The notes under the pieces were generated by a model. It made no database searches and was not told the origin of the DNA. It saw only the letters and a program-made list of their open reading frames with translations. Source: DYIU01 sp038326775 (lineage in GTDB: Bacteria > Actinomycetota > Geothermincolia > Fen-727 > Anoxymicrobiaceae). From it: a stretch of 64,000 nucleotides of DNA. Position 1 is the stretch's first letter; each line of letters opens with the position of its first letter. Positions 49,565 through 57,120 of this stretch are shown piece by piece. A program made the position numbers and the translations under genes. The DNA is taken from contig JBBQKJ010000010.1 in NCBI GenBank assembly GCA_038326775.1, forward strand, positions 9,289 through 73,288. The letters run 5' to 3'.

Positions 49565-50461
49565 ATGGCCGCCGTAGAGAACGGCTCGGGATGGAGCGCA
49601 AGGAAAATACTGGCCGTGGTCATACCAGTCTGCGTGCTTGTCATAGCAGTGACGGTTATCGGTGTGCTGGTGCTCGGCAATGGCGATTCTGAGAAATCCG
49701 GCCCGACCGGCAAGCCGGCGACGGAGGAAGAGATAGCCGGCCAGTACGAGCAGATAAAGACCGATGCCGACGCCGCGGTGAAGCAGCTCGAGCAGCTCGA
49801 AACCCAGCAGACACAGCAGGATACCGCCGCCTACCAGCAGCAGATCGAGCAGGCCGGCGCCGAGATGGCGCAGCTCGAAAAGGACACCGCCGAAGCTCTC
49901 GCGGCTGCCGGGCAAGCCTCGACGGAAGTGTCGAGCGCGGCGGGTACTGCCACCGAGGTCGCCCTGGAATACGAGGCTTTCTTAAAAGAGCTCGAGGCGT
50001 ATTACGCATACGTGGAAGGCCTCACGCAGCAGGCCGTGACCCAGGTCGAATACCTGAAGTCCGTGGCTCCCACCATGCAGGACGTCCAGCAGTGGCAGCA
50101 TCTCGCGACGCGCCTCGGCGAGGCGCCGACCCCCGCCCTTCAGAGGCAGCTGTCCGGCCAGCTCACCGGCCGCGCGCAGCAGGCGCTCTCAAGCCACCAG
50201 TCTCTTACGACGACCGCGCCCGATTCGCTGAAGGGCTATGGAGACAGTGTCCAGGCCCTCACGGGCCAGCTGGGAGGAATATCAGAGCAGATGAGCCGGG
50301 CGCTGGCATCCGGAAACAAGGCTTCTTTCGACGCTCTGTCTAACCAGATGACCGCCGCTTTAGACCAGGCACAGCTGCAGCTCGCCGGCGCGTTCGACTC
50401 CTTCAGCTCGGGGCTCTCCTCCGCTGCTTCGAAGGTGGACGCGGCAATGCCAGAGAAATAA
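49565..50461 (+). CDS. Membrane-anchored coiled-coil protein
   Basis: 298 residues. One transmembrane helix near the N terminus (about 14-38) follows a short cytoplasmic stretch. The outside part is helical and extremely rich in Gln, Ala and Glu, with coiled-coil repeats (VKQLEQLETQQTQQDTAAYQQQ region, and a second helix set to residue 290). AAAGGAG precedes the ATG. It is 37 bases before the MgtC gene and may share its transcript. No family recognised. Confidence 0.75.
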   Translation: MAAVENGSGWSARKILAVVIPVCVLVIAVTVIGVLVLGNGDSEKSGPTGKPATEEEIAGQYEQIKTDADAAVKQLEQLETQQTQQDTAAYQQQIEQAGAEMAQLEKDTAEALAAAGQASTEVSSAAGTATEVALEYEAFLKELEAYYAYVEGLTQQAVTQVEYLKSVAPTMQDVQQWQHLATRLGEAPTPALQRQLSGQLTGRAQQALSSHQSLTTTAPDSLKGYGDSVQALTGQLGGISEQMSRALASGNKASFDALSNQMTAALDQAQLQLAGAFDSFSSGLSSAASKVDAAMPEK

Positions 50462-50498
50462 GTTTCGGTCTGGTCCGTCAAACCAGCGGAGCTGCCGG

Positions 50499-51158
50499 AT
50501 GAGCACTTCGTGGCAGATTGTCATACGCGTCCTGCTGGCCATGTTGTGCGGGGGCCTGGTAGGGTTGCAGCGCGAGCTTACAGACCACCCCGCCGGCATT
50601 CGAACCCACATACTGGTCACGGTCGGTGCATGCGTTTTCACCGCCATGTCGTTGTTCGGCTTCCCCGGCTTCCCGAGGGGGGACCGGGTGGCGGCCGCGG
50701 TTGTCACCGGCATCGGATTCATCGGCGGCGGTGCGATCCTCAGGAGCAGAGACGGTTGGGTCACAGGTCTTACAACCGCGGCGAGCCTGTGGAGCGTCGC
50801 CGCCATAGGCATGCTGATGGCGACCGGCTACTACGCTGTGGGCTTCGTGGTGACCGCCATCGACCTGCTGGTCCTGGAGTTGATAGACCGTGCGATCGAT
50901 GTTGTGTCACCGAAGGTCAAGACGCACACGATGCCAGTCAACATCGCCGGGGCCTACACGGACGAAAGCTTCGACGACGTGCTCGAGGTGCTCGAGCGCA
51001 ACGGGTGCTGCCCCCAGCTTATCCATTTCCACCGGCTCGAGGGCGGGGAGAATATCGACCAGCGGCTGCTGGCCGGGCTTGGCCCGAAAAGCGGTTTGAA
51101 AGAAGTCACCGAACAGCTTTACGAGATCAGGGGTGTTTCGCAGGTCCGCTGGGGATAA
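50499..51158 (+). CDS. MgtC/SapB-family membrane protein
   Basis: 219 residues. The hydrophobic N-terminal domain (about 1-135, four helices) contains the family motifs GGLVGLQRELTDHPAGIRTHILV and GIGFIGGGAILRSRDGWVTGLTTAASLW. The C-terminal ACT-like domain (about 145-219) is soluble. MgtC proteins affect ATP synthase activity and survival at low magnesium in some bacteria; the role here is unknown. The 3' end overlaps the opposite-strand DUF1622 gene. Confidence 0.92.
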   Translation: MSTSWQIVIRVLLAMLCGGLVGLQRELTDHPAGIRTHILVTVGACVFTAMSLFGFPGFPRGDRVAAAVVTGIGFIGGGAILRSRDGWVTGLTTAASLWSVAAIGMLMATGYYAVGFVVTAIDLLVLELIDRAIDVVSPKVKTHTMPVNIAGAYTDESFDDVLEVLERNGCCPQLIHFHRLEGGENIDQRLLAGLGPKSGLKEVTEQLYEIRGVSQVRWG

Positions 51159-51471
51159 AGCGGTTCACCCGGAAATGCCCGAGGAACGGCAGTGCCGGTC
51201 TTGCTACGCCGGGGAAACGGGCTGGCCTTTTGCAAAGCGCCGTTTTCTTTGCCAGTATGATGTCGCCGGCTATCAGGAACTCCAGCCCGAGAAGTATGCT
51301 TCTTGCGACGGTCTCGCGGTAGTCGCGGTAAGGGTCTGCCGGCCCGTGCTTGCGGTGAAAGATGTTGCGCATGAACGTGATGGTGGCGTACAGGGCGCCT
51401 ATCACGATGACGGCCACACCGGCGGCGTCGATGACCTTGCTGGTGAAATCCATTATCTCCTTGAAGTGCAC
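51127..51471 (-). pseudogene. DUF1622-like membrane protein, decayed at the C terminus
   Basis: The first ~75 residues match DUF1622: an N-terminal helix with VIDAAGVAVIVIGALYATITF, YRDYRETVARSILLGLEFLIAGDII. In the family another ~40 residues with a second conserved membrane helix follow. Here the sequence changes to a basic, Pro-rich tail (residues 76-114) that runs into the end of the MgtC gene. The gene seems truncated or frameshifted, perhaps by the rearrangement that placed it against mgtC. Confidence 0.6.
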
Positions 51472-51743
51472 GACGCCCCTCCATTCCTCACGGACAAACT
51501 GCCACCGGGCAATCGAACTACTCTCATCGCCCGGACCACCCCGGTCACCCGCTTCGCGTTATTGTTCTCTTCGCCGTCGAATTCATTAATTCATTTTGCC
51601 TGCAATGCCTTGCGGATGAACCGGCTGTAGCCCGGCCCATCGCCCTTTTTCGCGCGAAGGAACACCGCCTCGAAAACTTGTACAATAACTTGAAGCTGGA
51701 GGCCTTTAGCGGTCGGCGCGGGTGGCGGACAGGAGAGCGACTT

Positions 51744-53540
51744 TTGAGCAACAGGCGAAAGAAAGTTATTATCTACGCACTTGTCGTGCTCATCTTCACT
51801 CTCATGACCCTCTTCTACACACGCCCGCTAGCGCTCAAGGCTGACGACCATACCATGCGTGAGAACTGGGGCGACACCCTCTTCAACATCTACGTTATCA
51901 ACTGGACAGCCCACTCGCTCAAGACAAACCCTCTCGGTCTCTTCAACGCCACCATGTTCTACCCGAACCGCTACACGCTCGCATACTCGGACCACGAGTT
52001 TATGAGCGCCCTCATCGCCCTGCCCGTGCTTGCCCTGACCCATAACGGCGTGCTTGGTTTCAACTTCGTTATCATGATGAGCTTTATTATCGGCGCGCTT
52101 GGCGCCTTCCTGCTCGTCGAGCACCTGACCGGCGACAGGCTGGCCGCCTTCGCGGGCGGGGTGATATTCGGCTTCTCCCTTTACAGGCTCGCCCACATAA
52201 CACATATGCAGCTGCTGTCCACGGGGTTCCTGCCGCTGGCCTTCCTCTGTCTCCACCTTTTCACGGAGAGAAAGAAGCCCCTCTACGCCTTCTTGTTCAG
52301 CATCTTTTCAATCGCGCTCTTCTTGACGGTCTGGAGCTACGGCTTCTTCCTGGCATTCGCCGTGCTCGTATACCTTGCCGTCCTCGTGGTGCTGGAACGC
52401 ACGAAAGTCTACGCCTTCATCAGGGGAAAGGCCGGTGCCCTCGAGCGGAGAGCGGCTTTCCGATGGGCGGCGTTCCTGTTGGCTTCGTTCGTGTTGATCG
52501 GGGCGGTTCTGGCGCCGTTCATCCTCCCCTACCTGAAAGCGCGCAAGCTCAACCCTGGCTTCCAGCGGGACATCTCGGAGATCTACAGCTACTCAGGCGA
52601 TGTGGCCGACTTCCTGGTGGCCCCGAAGCAGAGCCTGTTCTGGGGGGCGGCCACCGGCGTTCTGCGCCCCGAGCCTTACCCTCGCGGCAACGGCTCCGAG
52701 AGGTCGCTCTTCACCGGTCTGCTCCCTTACCTGCTCGCCATCGCGGGCGTCGTCTATCTTCACGGGATGGGCCGTTCAAAGCGTTTCATACTGTGGTTCT
52801 ACGTGGTCCTGCTCCTGCTTGCGGCCCTGATGTGCCTTGGTGTCACCTTCTACGCGTTCGGTCGCCACGGGGGCATCTGGATGCCATACCGCCTCCTCTA
52901 CCACTTCTTTCCGGGCTTCAAGGCCATCCGCACGCCCACGCGGATGTTCGTCCTGGTGCTGCTGTCGCTCTCGGTGCTTGGCGGGTTCGGGGTAAAGTGG
53001 CTGCGCCAGAGGCTGGAGGGCCGCCTCGACAAACTCGCGGTGGTCTTCCTCATGGTGGCGCTCCTTGTCCTGATGTTCGCGGAGGTCATGCCCACCGGCA
53101 TCGAGATGAAGAGGATCGAGACCAGGGACGAGTTCCCGGCTGTCTATAGCTGGCTGGCCACCCGCCGGGGAGACGCACCCACCGTGGTATTCCCGCTGGC
53201 GCCTTACGACGCCGAGGCTCCCTCCGGTATAAACGAACCGGCCTTTGTAGGCATGGAACCTCATCGCATCTACCACAACACCGCCAACTGGAAGAAGCTC
53301 CTCAACGGTTACTCCGGCTACATCCCCGTTTCCTACAAGGACGCCGTGAAATACACGCGCGACTTCCCTTCCCCCGGCGCCCTTTCCTTCCTGCGCGGCT
53401 TGAAGATAAAGTATGTCCTGCTGGAAAGCCAGTGGTACGAGCCCGCGGTGCTGAAGGTCATCCTGCAGCGGGCAATGCGCGATCGCAGGCTGTCGCTCGA
53501 GTACGAGGCCAGCGGTTATTACGCGTTCCGATTGAGGTGA
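51744..53540 (+). CDS. GT-C-like polytopic membrane protein (possible glycosyltransferase)
   Basis: 598 residues with about eleven transmembrane helices and a soluble C-terminal domain (about 470-598). The first outside loop contains RENWGDTLFNIYVINWTAHSL, where Asp and Asn resemble the GT-C loop, and YPNRYTLAYSDHEF. The C-terminal part includes the sequence YNxxNW-like HNTANWKKLLNGYSGYIP, found in related bacterial membrane proteins of unknown substrate. TTG at 51744 has AGGAG upstream. The 270 bases before it hold no gene. Its substrate is unknown. Confidence 0.75.
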   Translation: MSNRRKKVIIYALVVLIFTLMTLFYTRPLALKADDHTMRENWGDTLFNIYVINWTAHSLKTNPLGLFNATMFYPNRYTLAYSDHEFMSALIALPVLALTHNGVLGFNFVIMMSFIIGALGAFLLVEHLTGDRLAAFAGGVIFGFSLYRLAHITHMQLLSTGFLPLAFLCLHLFTERKKPLYAFLFSIFSIALFLTVWSYGFFLAFAVLVYLAVLVVLERTKVYAFIRGKAGALERRAAFRWAAFLLASFVLIGAVLAPFILPYLKARKLNPGFQRDISEIYSYSGDVADFLVAPKQSLFWGAATGVLRPEPYPRGNGSERSLFTGLLPYLLAIAGVVYLHGMGRSKRFILWFYVVLLLLAALMCLGVTFYAFGRHGGIWMPYRLLYHFFPGFKAIRTPTRMFVLVLLSLSVLGGFGVKWLRQRLEGRLDKLAVVFLMVALLVLMFAEVMPTGIEMKRIETRDEFPAVYSWLATRRGDAPTVVFPLAPYDAEAPSGINEPAFVGMEPHRIYHNTANWKKLLNGYSGYIPVSYKDAVKYTRDFPSPGALSFLRGLKIKYVLLESQWYEPAVLKVILQRAMRDRRLSLEYEASGYYAFRLR

Positions 53541-53667
53541 GGGCCCGGCGCGCGGGCCATAGCGCATTGCGCGATAGACGGTACGCTCCGACAGGAAGTC
53601 GCTTCCTGCTGTAGAAGCAATGGGCTGAGGAGACATGCAGAACTCATTGAAGAGAAGGGAGGCCAGG

Positions 53668-54012
53668 ATGAGCCAGGCACTGGAGCGTTTCAAGCAGGCC
53701 CCCGGTGCGATGAAGCATTTCTTCGCGGACCGGCTTTCCCGGGCGCGCACCTCCGAGCCCGAAAACCTCGGGAAAGGTGAGGGCGCCCTGGTCCAGGCCA
53801 GCTCCGGGAAGGTCGCGGTCTATCGTGACGAGGAGGGCAAGCTCCACGCCATGTCCCCGGTCTGCACTCACCTGAGGTGCATCGTCGACTGGAACGCAGC
53901 CGAAAAGACCTGGGACTGCCCCTGCCACGGCTCTCGTTACGACCCCTACGGGCACGTGACTAGCGGCCCGGCCAGGAAGAACCTGGCACACGAAGACCTC
54001 GAAGCCGACTAA
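53668..54012 (+). CDS. Rieske [2Fe-2S] protein
   Basis: 114 residues. The two cluster-binding boxes are CTHLRC (residues about 66-71) and CPCHGSRYDPYGHV. The sequence resembles the C-terminal Rieske domain of FAD-dependent oxidoreductases rather than cytochrome bc1 proteins, but here it stands alone without a signal peptide. ATG at 53668 has GGGAGG upstream. The TAA stop lies at the outer edge of a 31-bp inverted repeat, so the end of the gene may have been made by the insertion. Confidence 0.88.
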   Translation: MSQALERFKQAPGAMKHFFADRLSRARTSEPENLGKGEGALVQASSGKVAVYRDEEGKLHAMSPVCTHLRCIVDWNAAEKTWDCPCHGSRYDPYGHVTSGPARKNLAHEDLEAD

Positions 54013-54104
54013 AAATTGGGGTCAGATCTGATTTCATCAGCCGGTCTTACTCGAGCCGTGTGACGGCCAACGACTGATGAAATCAGATCTGACCCCAATT
54101 TTTA
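54010..54104. repeat. 31-bp perfect inverted repeat between convergent genes
   Basis: Left arm 54010-54040 and right arm 54074-54104 are perfect reverse complements, beginning TAAAAATTGGGGTC and each carrying the ten-base palindrome TCAGATCTGA. The 33-base centre includes a small hairpin GCCGT-GTG-ACGGC. Both convergent genes stop at TAA codons formed by the outermost bases of the arms. The structure could act as a bidirectional terminator (A-run before, T-run after) or be a MITE/REP-like insertion. There is no transposase nearby. Confidence 0.9.
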
Positions 54105-57068
54105 CACACCGTACTCGGCGCGCTCGATCAGCTCTGTCTGCATGTCGCGGTTCAGGGTGACGAAGTAAGCGTTGTAGCCGGATATGCGGACCAGGAGGTT
54201 GCGGTAGTACTCGGGGTGCGCCATCGCGTCGCGGAGCATATCGCTCGTAACCACGTTCATCTGCATCTGCATCCCGCCCAGGTCGAAGTACGTCTTTGCG
54301 TAGGAGTACATGTTCCGGACGACCTGCTCGTGCGTGTCATCCGCGCCCGGCACCACCTTGACGTTGAACGCCATGTTGTTGTTCATGCTGTGCGGGTCGA
54401 GCCTTGCCACGTCCCTGATGTTATCGAGGAGGTTCCTGCTCGCGTTGGGCTCGGGGGTGAGGCCCGGCGTGAACGCCCTGGTGGCCAGGCGCCCCGAGGG
54501 CAAGGCCCCCGTGAGGGTGCCGAACGCCACGTGGTTCGACATGGTCCAGAAGCCGGTCGTGTAGGGCCCTCCGCGGTAGTTGCGGTGCGCCAGGTAGGTA
54601 TCGTGGGCGAACCTGGCGACCCTGTTGGCCATGTCGACTGCCTCGTCGCTCCCGGAGCCGAAGAACGGGACCTTACTGCTTGCCATGGCCCGCAGTGCGG
54701 GGTCGCTCTCGAAGTTCGAGTCGACGGCCTCTTTCAACTGCGCGAAAGTGACCACGCGGTCGTCGTAGACGAGCTTCTTTATGACCATCAGGGAATCGGT
54801 GACGTCCGCGAGCCCGATGCATGCCGCCCCGCTGGTGTTGTGGCGGGCCCCGCCCTTCGTGACGTCCCTTCCCTTCTTGATGGAGTCACTGATGAGCGCA
54901 GACAGCAGCGGCGTGGGGCGTATGTAGGCGTGGGCCTCTCCCATCATGTTGTTGTACTCCACCGACGCGTCGATAAGGAACTCGAACTGGGTGGTGAAAG
55001 CGCCGTAGAAGTCCTCGAACGTCGGGAAGTCTCCCGCCTCGATGCGGCCTGTCTTCGGCCCGACGTCCCAGTTCATGAGCGGGTGCTTCCCGTTGTTCAT
55101 CGCCATCTCCAGGGCGGCCACCATGTTCATCATCTGGAAGTTGGTGTGCCCCATGTGCCTGCCCCAGATAGTCGGCTCGACGCAGCCGACGGCTGCCCAG
55201 TCGCGCAGCTCCTCGGGCGGATAGTCGAACTCCTTCAGAGATTCCATCACGGCGACATCGTTGTGCATGGAGGGTGTGGCCGCCGTTATTAGGTTGACCT
55301 CGCAGAGCCGCTTGAGATAAGTCTCGGAGTTCTTCTCGGGGTTATACTTCGCGTTCATATTGGGGTCGCGGATGTTGAGCAGTTCCGTGACCTTCAGGAA
55401 TATATAGGTCATGTCGTTGACCGCATCTTCGCCCAGTGGGGTCACGCCACCGAGGGTTATCGCCTGGTCGGACGAGCTGCCGCCGAATAGGTAGTTAGCC
55501 ACGTCGGGGAACAGGGGAAGGTGGTCGGTGCACTTCATGAAGAAGCAGCCAACCAGCTCGATCGCTCTCCTGATATACACCTCCCGCTCCTCGGGGGTGG
55601 AAAGCTCCGCCATGCCGTCCTCGAAAAAGGGCTGGAACAGCTGGTCGAGGCGGCCCAGGGACAGCCCGGCGTTGGTATTCTCCATGTGCAGGCCCACGAA
55701 CGTTATCCAGACCGCGTTGAGCGCTTCGTCGAGCGTTTCGCAGGGGTTCTCCGGGACTTTCGCGCACGTCCGCGCCAGGCTCTCCAGCTCGGCCACCCTG
55801 TCAGGATCGCTTTCGCGAGCAGCCTCGAGCCGGGCCTGCCTGCCCAGGTTGGCCGCGTAGGCGTTGACGCCCTGCAGACAGAGCTTCATCGCCTCCAGGG
55901 AGTCCTTCTTCTCCTGCGGCGGGCCCGCGCTCAGCTCGTCGTCTATCTCGGCGATGATGCCTGACGTCCCGAGCCGGAGCAGCTTGGGGAAGTCCGCTAT
56001 GGTGTGCGAGAACGCGCTGGTCTTGAACATGAATATCACGGCAAAGCGCTCGTCGAGCCTCTGGCCCAGGGGATAGTCGTGTTTCACCCGCACCCACTCG
56101 CGCACGTTCCTCCTGGCCCAGAACGGGAAAACGTGATGGTGGAGGACCTCGGCTGTCTCCTCAGATATCTCGTAGCTGTTGAGCATCCTGAACGGCGATG
56201 ATCCCAGCTCCCCCCAGAACAGCGTCCCCGCCGCGTCCGGATAGCCGAGCACCCCTATCTCCATTGAGGTGGTCGTGCCCGCTATGAGGTCGTTTTTCCT
56301 TATGATGGGAACTCGGTTCTCCATCATGTGTTTATATGCCCGCGCCTGCCTGAGCTCGGGCACGTGGGGGTTTCCCTCACGATCGGTCTCGAAGCCGTTC
56401 TCGACGAACCAGTCGGTCATGAGCCTGGCGCGCTCACAGCAGACCTCCGGCTTGACCGTGAAGTGGATGTCCAGGAATCTCTTCAGTCTGGGGAAATCCT
56501 CGAGGGAGTATCCGGAGAGGTACGGCTCGGGCAGGTGCAAGACACCGGGGTCGACGCTTTCGGCCTTCATCCGGTCAAGTCGCCTGTTCTTCATCTCATC
56601 CCTGAGAGCCGGGTCCGCGGGAGGCGCCTGCCTAAGCCTCAGGGCGGTGTCCTCCACCTTCTGTTTGTCCATCATCCGGCGGTGAATCGGGCCGGCGATG
56701 AGCGAGATATAGAAGTTCAAGAGGGTCAAGTAGGTGAAGTTGCCTTCGGCGCGAACCTTGTTCTTGAGCAGGAGGTTAAAGACCTCGCTGGGCGGGAGCC
56801 TGACCATCTCCTTGAGGACCTCTTCGGCGGTGAACACCAGGCTGACGTCGCAGTCTTCGGGTATCTTCCTGGCGACCCTGACATGGCCGCCCTTGAATAT
56901 CATGGCCTCCTCGACGCCGCGGTCCTCGGTGCGGAACCCAACGGAGAAGTCAATCCAGGATCCGTTGCCGCGCAGGTACCCATTGAGGCGCTTGCGATGG
57001 TTGAAGTTCGCCGCTATCAACCTCAGGGCGGCGTTAGCGACGTGATCCGTTAGAGTTCTGCCACTCAT
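54102..57068 (-). CDS. SCP2-like domain / glycyl radical enzyme fusion, copy 1
   Basis: 988 residues. Residues about 1-140 look like an SCP2 sterol/lipid-carrier domain (GGHVRVARKIPEDCDVSLVF, then NLLLKNKVRAEGNFTYLTLL). The remainder is a pyruvate formate-lyase-type glycyl radical enzyme: substrate-domain motifs LMTDWFVENGF and MENRVPIIRKNDLIAGTT, the active-site Cys629 in AVGCVEPTIWG with the nearby Glu, and the radical glycine Gly964 in VRISGYNAYFVTL. The GCVEP form is shared with glycerol dehydratase, choline lyase and 4-hydroxyphenylacetate decarboxylase types rather than pyruvate formate lyase itself. The ATG at 57068 is preferred over the GTG before it. No activating enzyme is found in this window. 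The substrate is unknown. Confidence 0.86.
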   Translation of the reverse strand: MSGRTLTDHVANAALRLIAANFNHRKRLNGYLRGNGSWIDFSVGFRTEDRGVEEAMIFKGGHVRVARKIPEDCDVSLVFTAEEVLKEMVRLPPSEVFNLLLKNKVRAEGNFTYLTLLNFYISLIAGPIHRRMMDKQKVEDTALRLRQAPPADPALRDEMKNRRLDRMKAESVDPGVLHLPEPYLSGYSLEDFPRLKRFLDIHFTVKPEVCCERARLMTDWFVENGFETDREGNPHVPELRQARAYKHMMENRVPIIRKNDLIAGTTTSMEIGVLGYPDAAGTLFWGELGSSPFRMLNSYEISEETAEVLHHHVFPFWARRNVREWVRVKHDYPLGQRLDERFAVIFMFKTSAFSHTIADFPKLLRLGTSGIIAEIDDELSAGPPQEKKDSLEAMKLCLQGVNAYAANLGRQARLEAARESDPDRVAELESLARTCAKVPENPCETLDEALNAVWITFVGLHMENTNAGLSLGRLDQLFQPFFEDGMAELSTPEEREVYIRRAIELVGCFFMKCTDHLPLFPDVANYLFGGSSSDQAITLGGVTPLGEDAVNDMTYIFLKVTELLNIRDPNMNAKYNPEKNSETYLKRLCEVNLITAATPSMHNDVAVMESLKEFDYPPEELRDWAAVGCVEPTIWGRHMGHTNFQMMNMVAALEMAMNNGKHPLMNWDVGPKTGRIEAGDFPTFEDFYGAFTTQFEFLIDASVEYNNMMGEAHAYIRPTPLLSALISDSIKKGRDVTKGGARHNTSGAACIGLADVTDSLMVIKKLVYDDRVVTFAQLKEAVDSNFESDPALRAMASSKVPFFGSGSDEAVDMANRVARFAHDTYLAHRNYRGGPYTTGFWTMSNHVAFGTLTGALPSGRLATRAFTPGLTPEPNASRNLLDNIRDVARLDPHSMNNNMAFNVKVVPGADDTHEQVVRNMYSYAKTYFDLGGMQMQMNVVTSDMLRDAMAHPEYYRNLLVRISGYNAYFVTLNRDMQTELIERAEYGV

Positions 57069-57120
57069 CACCCCTCACTCTCATGGCTACGGTTTACTGC
57101 CGGCATCGCGACGCTTCAGT

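Noticed and set aside
54216..55292. 358-residue plus-strand frame
   Set aside because: Antisense to the first glycyl radical gene. A similar frame appears antisense to the second copy (57349-58290), as expected from paralogous shadows.
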